From contig SUVI01000001.1 of NCBI GenBank assembly GCA_015062085.1, positions 1 through 64,000 of the forward strand: a stretch of 64,000 bases of DNA, read 5' to 3'. The stretch comes from Planctomycetaceae bacterium (GTDB lineage Bacteria > Planctomycetota > Planctomycetia > Pirellulales > Thermoguttaceae). Made by a program: the position numbers and the translations under genes. Each line of letters opens with the position of its first letter. Within the stretch, counting starts at the first letter, position 1. A model generated the notes under the pieces. That model did no database searches and was not told the origin of the DNA. It saw only the letters and a program-made list of their open reading frames with translations. Below are positions 24,401 through 33,700 of this stretch, piece after piece.

Positions 24401-26759
24401 GAAGGGGCGTTTTCTGCCCAATGTTTGAGAGCAGACCGCTCAAAAGGACTCTATGGATCGCGTCGTACCGTGCCGCCGTCTGTTCCGGCTTTTCATTGGG
24501 AAGAGCTCCAAGAGCCAAAAAAGTCTCGTCTTCAAAAAGGAGCGTCTTCGGAAGCTGCGCCTCCTTCATGAGATCCTGGACCATTTCATGAAGCTGATGG
24601 CAAACATCCTGCCATTCCCGCATGCGGTTCCATGAAAGGAAATTCTGCCTGCACGCTTTGATGAGCTGACTGCGGGAAAGTTTGTCTTTCATCCGGGAAT
24701 AAAAGTCCCAGATTTTGAGGAACGAGAGAAAATCGGAACGCGGATCCATGAACTGCACGTGAGCAGCATCAGCTTCACCCTGCTTTTCGACCGGACGTTC
24801 TCTCGGATCACGGATCGTCAGCGCAGACGCAATGACTAGGATCTCGCGCAGTGGATCGACCTGGAGTCTTTCTTTTTCTTTCTTTTCAGTTCCTTTCTTT
24901 TCAGTGCGTCTCCGTTTCTTTTCACGCTGCGGCGGAAGAGGCCCCGTCTCTCCACGGCCGGATCCTGGAACAGATGCTCCAGCGTGAGCCTCCTTCGCCA
25001 TTTCAAGCGCCTCAAGAACCATGCGTCCGATGCGCGGATCGACCGGGAGTTTGGCGAGTTTCTGTCCGAGCGGCGTCAGTTCTCCTTCAGCAGAGGCTTT
25101 CGTGAGTGCTTTCAGTTCAAAAAGCGTCCGGTAACCATCGCGAATGGAGGCGATCTTCGGCATGTCGATGAACGGAAAGGACTCGATCCTGCCCAGACGC
25201 AGTAATTTTGTCTGCAGAATGACCGACGCCAGGTTCGTGCGCTGGATCTCCGGCTGCGTGTACTCCTCACGTGAAAGGTAGTCCTCTTCCGAGTAAAGCC
25301 GAATGCAGACCCCCGGACCGATCCGCCCGCACCGCCCTTTACGCTGATCTGCCGAGGCGCGGGAAATGGGCTCGATCGGAAGACGCTGCGTTTTGGAACG
25401 TGCCGAGTACCGGCTGATGCGGGCCGTTCCGGAATCGATGACGTACCGGATCCGCGGGACCGTCACGGAAGACTCCGCAACGTTCGTAGCAATGACGATA
25501 CGCCGTTTTTTGCTCACCGGATTGAAGATCTTCTGCTGCGCGTCAGCAGGAAGCCGGGCATAGAGCGGAAGGACGTCTACGTTTTCGTTTCGGAAGAGAG
25601 AAAGGCGCTGACGCTGAGATTCCCCCTGAAAGAGTTTCACCAGCTCATGAATGTCCCGTTCCGTCGGCATGAAGACCAGCATGTCGCCAGGTCCTTTTTT
25701 CGCGAGCGTCTCCGCAGCCCGAATGACCGCCTGATGCACATCTCCATCGTGAATGATGCGCACAGACGCCTCTTTTTTGCGCTCACTGCGTCCGCGTCCA
25801 TTCCCATTTCCATCCTCGTCGTCATCCTCATCCTCTTCAAAGATCGGCTGGTAGAGGACGTCGACCGGGTAGGTCCGTCCTTCAATGGTGAGGATCGGCA
25901 CTCGGCGAGTCTCCGTTTCGAAATGCGCCGCGAATCGGGCAGCGTCGATCGTCGCGGAAGTCAGGATGATCTTCAGATCCGGCCGTTTGTCTGCAAGACG
26001 GCGCAGGATGCCGATTAAAAAGTCGATGTTCAGCGAACGTTCATGAGCTTCGTCAATGATGAGGACCTCGTACTGATTCAAAAATCGGTCGCTCTGCGTC
26101 TCGGCAAGCAAAATACCGTCCGTCATCAGCTTGATGCACGTTTCCGGCGACGTGTGGTCTGTGAACCGGATCTTGTACCCGACGAGTTTTTCCGGCGGAA
26201 TGAGCGTCAGCGGTTTTTTTTCAGAAGCAGAATTTTCGGAAACGGAATGCTCTTTAGAGACCGGAGCCGGTGCGTTTTTGTCTGCGTCTTGAGTTGGCGT
26301 GTTTTTTTCCGGAGCCGGAAGCGGTTTCTGCCGTCCCATGGAGATCTCCTGCGCGAGACGGTTGGCGATGGAGATCGCCGCGATACGCCGAGGCTGCGTG
26401 TGCCCGATGAGCTTTCGGACGCCGAAGCCAAGTTCCAGGCAGATTTTGGGAAGCTGCGTCGATTTTCCCGACCCGGTCTCCCCGCACAAAACAACGATCT
26501 GGTTCTCGCGGATCGCTTTTTTGATCTCCTCCCGACGCGAAGAAACAGGCAGTTCTTCATCAAAAACCAGTTCCGGAATGCTCAACTCCCGGCGTTTGGC
26601 GGCCCATTTCTCTTTTCGTTTTCTCTCGAAACGCTCCTTTTCCCTGGAAAAATGCGGATCTTTTCGTTTTTCAGATGCGGATCGCGGATCGGGAGAGGAT
26701 GCGGACGTCTCCATTTCAGAAGAAGAGGAACGTTTTTTGCTGGAGTTGGGCTGGTTCAT
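21432..26759 (-). CDS. hrpA: ATP-dependent RNA helicase HrpA, enlarged
   Basis: A DEAH-box helicase of 1775 residues (E. coli HrpA has about 1300). Walker A is GETGSGKSTQLPK (about residues 95-107). The DEAH motif is in LIIDEAHERSLNIDFLIG, and motif VI is seen in SADQRKGRCGRIGPG. The helicase-associated region follows and the C-terminal DUF3418 typical of HrpA ends the protein. HrpA acts on mRNA or stalled ribosomes in the cytoplasm. The extra length comes from hydrophilic insertions, including a Lys/Arg/Glu-rich segment near residue 620, an SGDST x4 array and a TQ dipeptide array. The start is ATG 26759, because the longer frame begins with TTG. No ribosome-binding site is obvious. It ends 155 bases before the ELEDGP gene's start. 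Confidence 0.9.
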   Translation of the reverse strand: MNQPNSSKKRSSSSEMETSASSPDPRSASEKRKDPHFSREKERFERKRKEKWAAKRRELSIPELVFDEELPVSSRREEIKKAIRENQIVVLCGETGSGKSTQLPKICLELGFGVRKLIGHTQPRRIAAISIANRLAQEISMGRQKPLPAPEKNTPTQDADKNAPAPVSKEHSVSENSASEKKPLTLIPPEKLVGYKIRFTDHTSPETCIKLMTDGILLAETQSDRFLNQYEVLIIDEAHERSLNIDFLIGILRRLADKRPDLKIILTSATIDAARFAAHFETETRRVPILTIEGRTYPVDVLYQPIFEEDEDDDEDGNGNGRGRSERKKEASVRIIHDGDVHQAVIRAAETLAKKGPGDMLVFMPTERDIHELVKLFQGESQRQRLSLFRNENVDVLPLYARLPADAQQKIFNPVSKKRRIVIATNVAESSVTVPRIRYVIDSGTARISRYSARSKTQRLPIEPISRASADQRKGRCGRIGPGVCIRLYSEEDYLSREEYTQPEIQRTNLASVILQTKLLRLGRIESFPFIDMPKIASIRDGYRTLFELKALTKASAEGELTPLGQKLAKLPVDPRIGRMVLEALEMAKEAHAGASVPGSGRGETGPLPPQREKKRRRTEKKGTEKKEKERLQVDPLREILVIASALTIRDPRERPVEKQGEADAAHVQFMDPRSDFLSFLKIWDFYSRMKDKLSRSQLIKACRQNFLSWNRMREWQDVCHQLHEMVQDLMKEAQLPKTLLFEDETFLALGALPNEKPEQTAARYDAIHRVLLSGLLSNIGQKTPLPQEYAVGGGGKCVLWPGSGLLKLTGGECPEKGGNAKNAAGSTSSSAGISKKHHSEADEIHRPKAGHRLWGRNLDAYGRILENGTEDRTLEDPESTADGSRNEVAETAETAPRKKSLPAWVMAAEMVETSKRFLRTNAVIDPEWIEPLAGHLVTKTHSEPHWSKQNNQVMVYEKVTLFGLVIVPRRRVPYSAIDPEKAREMFIQLGLVEGNWQSRADFYSWNRELWFELEQVQAKLRRFDYLPGLWKLYEFYDQRIPKTVSDSASLEKWLRKADTETLKSLEMKEEDLVSESADASLAERFPDSFSGEFTYTSSPVAMKKPPKAGTSRALLTDLDASSGDSTSGDSTSGDSTSGDSTSFSAKTAQESGTPDVPMREIRLFGQVIQPAKPKVQSARSKVQPAKPQTQTQTQTQTQTQNSDPGALAVRSESPAAEKPREKETVKVPQSSGKMESRSSTASCMTSSYRFPLEYRFEPGGETDGVTLHATLETVHQLQESALEWGIPGLLEERVAYLIKSLPKELRRKLIPAPDTARAVCARIPFGVGNLRTVLAGEFTRIAGEYIREKDLDFGNIPEALQINIRVSDSQGNILVQSRSLREVLLHVGEQASEKFALVEDSRWTRSGLTSWNFGELPVQVQIESTLLDASSRAGRISAFPMLIDEGKTVGIRLSTSQFQAELNTRRAVMRLFRYSANQELTRQALWMPHFHEMKMQADYFIKTTKTPFADTICDLVAQTALDPSGFPALADMPSLLNRVPRDLQEYERIVKLAKGRISIVVQELPEPLAQLWKAYHAAIRALNGICAQNSRRHAVNDLASQLKIGTVQVKSFGNLRKNAAQTESVSSTKEDGAKEALPSRVALYEPFQPIVDDLDAQIRRLTPPDFLLRTSWKYVKHFARYFRGIEARIQALSGTNSGTRIALTRGMEQIRELEHFQSEYERLRKDFDLRGMESEELEEFRWAIEEYRISLFAQKLGTAMSVSAKRLEKMLDAF
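23159..23197 (-). repeat. Six-bp repeat array in hrpA encoding Thr-Gln dipeptides
   Basis: About six copies of GYGTTT (plus-strand view) encode TQTQTQTQTQTQ in the hydrophilic insertion of HrpA. Confidence 0.9.
23335..23394 (-). repeat. 15-bp repeat array in hrpA (four perfect units) encoding SGDST
   Basis: Four identical copies of GTGCTGTCACCGGAA (plus-strand view), in frame with hrpA. Confidence 0.95.
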
Positions 26760-26853
26760 CGTAAATCGTTTCAAATTCGGAATTTAGGAAAATTTTCCCC
26801 GAATTCCGAGCAAAATCGTGAATGCCGGGGGATCCTCTTTCAGAAATTTTCAG

Positions 26854-27348
26854 TCAGACTTCGGTTTTCTGCTTTTCATTTCCACAGCCGCCGCACTGTT
26901 TGCAGTCCGCGCAGGAACGGAAATCCGGCTTGAGCCACGCTTTTCCTTCGCAGGGACTCGTCTTCATGAATGCCGCGAGGCGCACGAAACGCTGCACGAT
27001 CTCCGGAGCCAGAATGTGCTCCATCTTGCACGCAGTTTCGTCGGCAAGCTGCGGGTCGACGTCCAGAAAATCGCAGAGGAACGCACGGATCTTTTCATGT
27101 CGGCCGACGATCTCCCGCGCATAGTTCTCACCATCCGGAGTCAGCGTCACGAATGCGTATGGCGCATAGTTGATCAGCTGGCGTTCTCCCAAAGCACGTA
27201 AAGCACCCGTGACAGAGGCATTCGAGACTTTCAGAGCTTTCGCAATGTCCCGCGGCCACGCAACTCCGTTTTGGTCAATAATGTTGAGAATGGCTTCAAG
27301 GTAGTCTTCCAAACTCTCGGAAAGATGCTTCGACTGTGAATTTTCCAT
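26854..27348 (-). CDS. DtxR/MntR-family metal-dependent transcriptional regulator with Cys-rich tail
   Basis: A 164-residue regulator. The N-terminal winged helix (about residues 8-70) contains DYLEAILNIIDQNG and SNASVTGALRALG. The dimerisation/metal-binding domain shows GRHEKIRAFLCDFLDVD and ETACKMEHIL, in which Cys, Glu and His correspond to the DtxR metal site (MntR has Glu in the Cys position). There is no third SH3-like domain. Instead the protein ends with a tail containing CADCKQCGGC, four Cys spaced like a metal cluster. A strong GGAG precedes ATG 27348. It probably represses metal uptake genes when Fe or Mn is bound. It lies 155 bases after ilvD, which encodes an iron-sulphur enzyme; any functional link is speculative. 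Confidence 0.85.
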   Translation of the reverse strand: MENSQSKHLSESLEDYLEAILNIIDQNGVAWPRDIAKALKVSNASVTGALRALGERQLINYAPYAFVTLTPDGENYAREIVGRHEKIRAFLCDFLDVDPQLADETACKMEHILAPEIVQRFVRLAAFMKTSPCEGKAWLKPDFRSCADCKQCGGCGNEKQKTEV

Positions 27349-27503
27349 GGAAATCTCCGGGAATGAAGGCTGAAAAACGTCAAAATTTCGGTTACCGTAC
27401 AGGAATAGCTCCCGCACGTATTTTTTACTAAAATTCCGGACGGCCGAAATTCGGATGTATCGGACGTCCGGATATTGCGTCACAAAGCTTCAGGATCCGC
27501 AGA

Positions 27504-29327
27504 TCACTCGTACTTCAGGACCGCGCCGGTGTCCGCACTGGTCGCCAGCGCAGCGTAACGGGCCATCCAGCCGGACTTGAAGCGCGGTTCCGGCTTCGTC
27601 CAGTTCTTTTTGCGTTCGGCAAGTTCCTCATCGGAGACCTGAACGGCAATTTTACGCGCCGGAATGTCGATCTCGATGATGTCTCCGTCCTTCAGAAGCC
27701 CGATCGGACCACCAGCTGCTGCTTCCGGACTGATGTGGCCGATGCAGGCGCCTGCCGTACCGCCGGAGAAACGTCCGTCCGTGATCAGAGCGACCGAATC
27801 ATCCAGCTTCACGCCTTTGATCGCCGTCGTCGGAGCGAGCATTTCCTGCATTCCGGGACCGCCTTTCGGACCTTCATTACGCACGACGACCACGTCGCCA
27901 GCCTTCACTTTGCCTGCGACGATACCGTCGTACGCTTCATTTTCACTCTCGAAAATGACTGCCGGGCCGGTATGCTGCATCATGCTCGGCTTCACGCCCG
28001 CCGTCTTGACCACGGCACCGTTCGGAGCCAGGTTGCCGAAGAGGATCGCGAGACCGCCTTCCTGATTGTACGCATTTTCAACCTCGCGGATACAGTCCTG
28101 CGGATCGAAGTTGAGTTCCAGTTCGTCAATGTTCTTCGCTTTGCGTTCAACGCTCATCGCCGGCGTATTGCGGCAGTTGCCCGGTTCGATCGCCGCCAGC
28201 TCAAGCGCTTCCTGACAGACCGTATCGCGGGAGCGGATGTCCCATTCCGCGATATTTTCGCCGAGCGTCTTGCCCGTAACGGTCAGGGCGTCGAGTTTCA
28301 GGAGTTCCGGACGTCCGCGTTTGATCGTTCCGAGAATCGTGTGGATACCGCCCGACTGGTGAACGTCTTCGATGTGGTAGTGGATCGACGGCGAGACTTT
28401 GCAGACGTTCGGCGTCTTGAGGCTCAGCTCATTGATGCGGTTGATGTCGTACTGGATCCCCGCTTCCTGCGCGATCGCGAGAGTATGGAGGACCGTGTTT
28501 GTGCTTCCGCCCATCGCCATGTCAAGGACCATCGCGTTGTCGATGCTGTCCTGCGTGATGATGTCGCGCGGGAGTCCCTTGAATTCCGCGCCTTTTTCTT
28601 CCAGCTCGTAGACCATCGCAATGACGCGCTCGGCCGCTTTCTGGTAGAGACGTTTGCGCTCCGCACTCGTCGCCAGGATCGTTCCGTTCATCGGGAGGGC
28701 CATACCGAGTGCTTCGCAGAGGCAGTTCATCGAGTTGGCCGTGAACATTCCGGAGCAGGAGCCGCAAGTCGGGCAGGCGTTCTGCTCAATGTCGAGAAGG
28801 TCTTCTTCCGTCATGCGGTTCTGCTGTTTGGCGGCCGCACCGACGAAGATGTCGATCAGGTCGATCGCTTTTCCCTGACGTTTTCCCGCTTCCATCGGAC
28901 CGCCGCTGACGAAGACCGTCGGGATATTGCATCGGACGGACGCCATAAGCATACCGGGGACGATCTTGTCGCAGTTCGGGATGCAGATCATGCCGTCGAA
29001 GCAGTGGGCGTTGACCATGGTCTCGACCGTGTCTGCGATCAGTTCACGGCTCGCGAGCGAGTACTTCATACCAACGTGTCCCATCGCGATGCCGTCGTCG
29101 ACCGCGATCGTGTTGAAGACGAACGGCACACCGCCGGCCTGACGGACGCATTCTTTCGCCACTTCCGCGACTTTGTTCAGATGAACGTGACCCGGCACGA
29201 TGTCCGTATAGCTGCAGCAGATCGCGATGAACGGCTTGCCGAAATCTTCTTCTTTCACTCCTGTCGCACGAAGCAGACCGCGGTGGGCCGCACGGGCGTC
29301 ACCCTTTTTGATCATATCTGAACGCAT
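27504..29327 (-). CDS. ilvD: Dihydroxy-acid dehydratase
   Basis: A 607-residue enzyme of valine, isoleucine and leucine synthesis. It dehydrates 2,3-dihydroxy-isovalerate or 2,3-dihydroxy-3-methylvalerate to the 2-oxo acids, using an iron-sulphur cluster and Mg. The cluster cysteines are seen in [14 protein letters not shown] and [17 protein letters not shown]. The C-terminal [20 protein letters not shown] is also diagnostic. The length is slightly above the common 550-620 range midpoint. GAAGGA lies before the ATG at 29327. It is a single gene with its own promoter. Confidence 0.97.
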   Translation of the reverse strand: MRSDMIKKGDARAAHRGLLRATGVKEEDFGKPFIAICCSYTDIVPGHVHLNKVAEVAKECVRQAGGVPFVFNTIAVDDGIAMGHVGMKYSLASRELIADTVETMVNAHCFDGMICIPNCDKIVPGMLMASVRCNIPTVFVSGGPMEAGKRQGKAIDLIDIFVGAAAKQQNRMTEEDLLDIEQNACPTCGSCSGMFTANSMNCLCEALGMALPMNGTILATSAERKRLYQKAAERVIAMVYELEEKGAEFKGLPRDIITQDSIDNAMVLDMAMGGSTNTVLHTLAIAQEAGIQYDINRINELSLKTPNVCKVSPSIHYHIEDVHQSGGIHTILGTIKRGRPELLKLDALTVTGKTLGENIAEWDIRSRDTVCQEALELAAIEPGNCRNTPAMSVERKAKNIDELELNFDPQDCIREVENAYNQEGGLAILFGNLAPNGAVVKTAGVKPSMMQHTGPAVIFESENEAYDGIVAGKVKAGDVVVVRNEGPKGGPGMQEMLAPTTAIKGVKLDDSVALITDGRFSGGTAGACIGHISPEAAAGGPIGLLKDGDIIEIDIPARKIAVQVSDEELAERKKNWTKPEPRFKSGWMARYAALATSADTGAVLKYE

Positions 29328-29439
29328 TTTTGTGTCCTTCTTTTAATTCTTTTAAGGTTAAGGAAAGGATCGGCATTCCCAAGCGGACCATGCGTCTGAA
29401 ACGCTCTCCTTTCCAAAAAATGATGAAATTCTCTATTCT

Positions 29440-29468
29440 ATTTTAGCATGAAATCCACTCTTTGTCGA
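29440..29468 (-). promoter_or_regulatory. Promoter of ilvD (TCGACA - 17 bp - TAAAAT)
   Basis: Minus-strand TCGACA, a 17-base spacer and TAAAAT, about 110 bases before the ATG. Confidence 0.6.
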
Positions 29469-29526
29469 GGGGGAGAGACCAAAAATCTCACGATCCTGCC
29501 AAAAAATTTGTCCAAAAACAGTTTTT

Positions 29527-29569
29527 AACGCATTCCGGAACTTTTTTAGGCTCTTACGGAATGTGCGTA
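29527..29569. repeat. Inverted repeat ACGCATTCCG / CGGAATG-t-GCGT
   Basis: A ten-base arm with one bulge on the other arm encloses a T/A-rich loop. The same TAACGCATTCCG sequence occurs again at about 29868-29879, just past the glycosyltransferase stop. Possibly a terminator remnant; no clear T run follows. Confidence 0.4.
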
Positions 29570-29880
29570 CCAATCCAAGTTCCGATCTCCCACTGAGTGC
29601 ACAGAAGAAACTCAGACTCACACTGAAAAGAAAGAGGAAAAAGGGGGAGTGAACGCGCCCTGACACGAATTTCACGAAAAACACGAAAAGAAGCGAAAGA
29701 TTTAAAATATTTCTGGTCGCCTTTTGATGAATTTCGCATCTTTTTGAGTTTTTCGTGTTTCCTTTCTGTGTCTTTCTGTGTCTTTCTGTGTCTTTCTGTG
29801 TCTTTCTGTGAACTCTTCCGTGTCTTCAGTGGTGAAACTAGTACCAGTTCGGATGGCCCCTTTTTTAACGCATTCCGAGA
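29570..29880. other. Non-coding stretch between ilvD promoter and glycosyltransferase gene
   Basis: About 300 bases with no supported gene. It contains the 10-bp repeat array at 29761-29810. Confidence 0.4.
29761..29810. repeat. 10-bp tandem repeat (five units)
   Basis: Five copies of YCTTTCTGTG in direct succession, the first with one change. The unit length is not a multiple of three and the array is intergenic. Confidence 0.9.
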
Positions 29881-29882
29881 TA

Positions 29883-30602
29883 CTACCGACGCAGCATCAG
29901 GAGCGTTTTGACGGCAGTGATGCTCTCTTTCAGGGAGATCTTCGACGTGCCGCGAATGCGGTCCTCAAAAATGATCGGGACTTCCGACATGGTAGCGCCA
30001 ACGAGCTTCAGCCGCCAAAGGACCTCTTCCTGAAACGAGTATCCTTGGGACTGAAAGCGCGAAAAATCGAGTTTTGCGAGCGTCGAAACACGGTAATTTC
30101 GGTACGCCCCGCTGATGTCGTGAATGGAAAGCCCCAAGAGAGTACGTCCAAACGCATTGATGGAACGGCTCATGAAATGCCGGCGCAGCGGCCAACCAAC
30201 GATCCCGCCTCCGCGAATGTAGCGGGAACCCGCCACGACGTCTGCGTCCGCACACGCGATCGCTTCAAGGTACTTCGGATGGTGGCTGAAATCCGCGTCC
30301 ATGTTGATCATCCGGTCGTAGCCGTTTTCGATAGCGTACTGCATCGCAGCGATCGTGGCGGCGCCAAGCCCGTTTTTCCCGGCACGATGCAGGCATTTCA
30401 GACGCGGAAATTCCTCTGCATGTGCGTCACACCATTCGCCCGTTCCGTCCGGCGAGGCATCGTCGATGACCAAAACGTCAAACGTAAAGTTTCTTTCGGC
30501 AGCGAATCGGTCCGTCTCTTCAAAAATCGCCGGAACGAGATGCGGAATATTTTCAATTTCATTGTACGTCGCGATCGTGACGAGAAATCGTGTCGTGTTC
30601 AT
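29883..30602 (-). CDS. Family 2 glycosyltransferase, dolichol-phosphate-mannose-synthase-like
   Basis: A 239-residue GT-A fold enzyme. The N-terminus VTIATYNEIENIPHLV, the first acidic motif VIDDASPDGTGE and the second motif MINMDADFSHHPKYL match polyprenyl-phosphate mannosyl/glucosyltransferases (DPM1-like). SGAYRNYRV and GYSFQEEVLWR are also conserved there. It lacks the C-terminal membrane domain of longer bacterial forms. It likely transfers a sugar from a nucleotide donor to a lipid carrier at the inner face of the membrane for protein or envelope glycosylation. The ATG at 30602 begins the conserved domain; longer in-frame starts extend into a non-conserved stretch. Confidence 0.87.
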   Translation of the reverse strand: MNTTRFLVTIATYNEIENIPHLVPAIFEETDRFAAERNFTFDVLVIDDASPDGTGEWCDAHAEEFPRLKCLHRAGKNGLGAATIAAMQYAIENGYDRMINMDADFSHHPKYLEAIACADADVVAGSRYIRGGGIVGWPLRRHFMSRSINAFGRTLLGLSIHDISGAYRNYRVSTLAKLDFSRFQSQGYSFQEEVLWRLKLVGATMSEVPIIFEDRIRGTSKISLKESITAVKTLLMLRR

Positions 30603-30684
30603 GAGTAAAGTATCCGAATTTTCTGATTTTTCATCTGAATGAAAGCAGGAATGAAGCCCAAATCGGGGTCCAGACCTCCCAAAG

Positions 30685-30725
30685 TAAAAAACCGGCCCGG
30701 CACTCGCTTCCGAATGCCGGTTCCG
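30685..30725 (-). terminator. Terminator of the DUF4091 gene
   Basis: Minus-strand AACCGGCA...TGCCGG-gcc-GGTT hairpin followed by six T residues, about 60 bases after the stop codon of the DUF4091 gene and before the glycosyltransferase. Confidence 0.75.
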
Positions 30726-30745
30726 AAACACAAAACATTTAAAAA

Positions 30746-30796
30746 TGCGAACTAGATGCCCTTCAGTTCATGCAAACTAGATGCCCTTTAGTTCCA
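30746..30796. repeat. 25-bp duplication of the 3' end of the DUF4091 gene, including its stop codon
   Basis: Two nearly identical copies (30746-30770 and 30771-30796) each encode GAA CTN AAG GGC ATC TAG on the minus strand, meaning ELKGI and stop. The gene ends at the first stop reached; the second copy lies outside it. Confidence 0.85.
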
Positions 30797-33700
30797 TGAT
30801 GAGCCGGAGCATCAGCTCTTTCACCTCGTCGACCTCTTCCGGATTCGGCAAATTGTGCGAGGAAAATCGACCGCCCGCGTTCGGAATGTGGACTAGGTCT
30901 TCGAGACGCGCCAACGTGTTTTCCGCATTCTGAAGCGTTTCGGCATCCTTCAGCGAAAGGTCCTCAAGCGCCTTCACCCGCGCGATCTCTTCACGGAAGA
31001 TCTGAATGTACGCGGCATCCTCCACCCCTTCACGCGCCTGCTCAAGACGGATCGTCGAAACGAACTCGTTCACACCGAGCAGCTTGTCCGGGTAGAAAAT
31101 GTATCCGTCACCGTTCGGATAGAGCACGTAGTATTCCACACCAGGCTGATCCGTCTGGTAAATGTACGAGTGCCAGCCGTACTGGTACGGATCGTAAGTG
31201 TACCACGAAGCGCCCCAGAATTCGTAAGCGTCTGCACCGTATTTCATGCACCAGTAGGGAAGCATGCGTTCCGAGGCGCAGTACGGCGTGTCCGTGCACA
31301 TCTGACCGTCGGTCGTCCACCAGATCCGGTCACCGCGCGCTTTCGATTTTCGGATCTGCTCTTCCGGGACCCGGCCGTAGTGCCCGATCCCCCAGACATT
31401 AATGTGCCCGTCCCATTCCGGAACGTGTCCCCATGTGCTGGAGTAGATCGGAATGTTCGGATCGACTTCGTGGATCATCTCGCAGCACGCGATCATCTGC
31501 GTGATGATGTGCGGCTGATAATAGAACGGTTCGTCCGAAATGTAAAGAACGAAGTGCTCGTCCCAGCCTTTCTCTTTCAGGTGATCCCAGAAAAGACGCA
31601 GTTTGTCTTGGTAGACCTTTTTGAATTCCGGCCTCAGCTGACTTCGGTCCACGCCCTCAAACGGCCACTCGCCCTCGTACGGCTGGATCCCCTGACGCGG
31701 ACGCGGCGGCATTCCCCACCCGAAACAGTACCAGTCTCCCGGAAGGTACGTCCGCTGGATCTTCAGCTCGTGGAAGAATTTCTCGCACGCAGCGTCAAAT
31801 TCCGCGAAATCTGCCGTCCATTTCCCCGTTTCGGCATCATATTTAAACTTTGGTTCTACTCCGATCTTGTCGGGCGCCAGCCGTTTCGACGCAAGGAAGT
31901 CCACCATGTTCTCCACAAGTTTCTGAGCGTTGGATTCGTGCCAGTACTCAATGTGCGAGGCGCGGCAGTCGTAGATCGCAGTGCAGACCGGCTCGTCCGG
32001 GATCGCGAAATCCTTCACGTCCACCGAAAACGGCACGGAAGTGACTTTTCCCGTCTCGATGTCCCGAAGGAGGATCTTGCCGGAGTAAACTCCCGCCGGG
32101 ATCTCTTTCGGCGTCTTCACGATGACGGAAAGTGCACGAGTCTCATTGGCGCGGAACCCGAGAAGATCCTGTTCTGCAAAACGGCGGAGACGTTCCGAAT
32201 CGCTCGAATATTCGGCGTTTTCCAGCACTTTCCATGCCGCACGCGCCGCATTCAGGTCCGTAAAGCGAGCTGGATCCGCCACGTTTGTTGGATCTGCCGC
32301 GTTCGCCGTGTTCGCCGGATTTGCCGGATTTGCCGGATTTGCCGGATTTGCCGCAGCGTTTAGATTCGGGAAACGGATCAGCGGATCGGGCCACCTGCCG
32401 ACCCAGCCGTCTGCGCGTCCGATCCCATTCGGAAGTTTGCGGAACCATTTCGCCTTCCGCGTATTGTAGTAACTGGTCACGTGCTTCACCGGAACGTACC
32501 CGACCGCAAAAAGCTCCGTCGGAAGGACCGTCTTTCCGTCCCGCGAAACGGCCGGACTCATGGCGATCTGGAATTTTTTGTCCTCCGCCCAGCGGAACGC
32601 AAACTGAATGGTCTCTTCCTCATTTTTCGCGGTCGAAACCGTCCGGAATGCGTACTTCTGAAGCTCTTCCGGATTTTGCGGCCACGTGGAATCCGGGAAG
32701 ACCTTGATGATCGGCGGGACCTGGAAAATGCCGACTTCGCCTCCCTGGAAACGCTCCAGTGCGCCAAGTTCCATCTCCGTCACGAACACATTGTCGCAGC
32801 AGAATGTTTTGGGAGCGTCTATCGTCAGCTGGAGGACCATGAACGCGGCATCCTGCGGTGCTTTAAGCATTCCGGAAACCAAAGCCCACTCATTCGCACC
32901 CCCTCCTGAAGATGTGCAGCTGACCATCCCGCCGCTCGCACAGAGCTGGTGATCGGCCGTGTGAAAATGCGCGTGGATCGTGAGATTTCCAGAATCCTCC
33001 AAGTATTTCATCCAGGCACCGCAGAAGTACGTACGGTTCGCCTGAACGGGGATCGTCTGCCTCCAGCCGTTCCAGCTCGGTCTGGCTCCCGACTCAAAAC
33101 GAGTTTCGGCACATCGGCGTCCCAAGATCCCTCCTTCTGCCTGCGGATCAGGAACGTTGAACGAGATCCCCGGCCCCGTCGGTCCGTTCGTCCACGCGAT
33201 CGGATGACCTGCGGCGTCAAGTTCTTCAAAACCGGGATCCTGCACGAGATTTTTCGTCAAAACCGCAGTGAGCGCCGCGACATTTTCTTTCGTCAGTTTC
33301 TGGGTCCGCTCACTGACCTGCTGAAGAGAAGTTCCGGGAAATCCAGAGTCATTCTGGACCGCGTCGCGTTTCTTTTGAGCCGTCTCTTTTCGGGAAACTG
33401 CGTTTTTCTTCTCGCAAAGAAGCAGGTACGTGACGCTGCGCGGCGGCAGTTCCGGCGAAACGAAAAAATTCATGCCCCACGTCTCGAAAGGCAAAGGACG
33501 CCCGTCCAGCCCAAGGACCTCGACGGAGGCAGGATCTATTTCGATCCCCCAACGCACACCGATCTGCGACGCGCTCACGTTCACAAGCGGAACGCGGACC
33601 TCATCCGAGGCGTTCATGATGCGAATGAATGCAAAACGCGGAAGTTTTTCCGTGCCGAAAAACTCCACAGCATCCCACTGTTCCGTCCCTCCCGGAAGCG

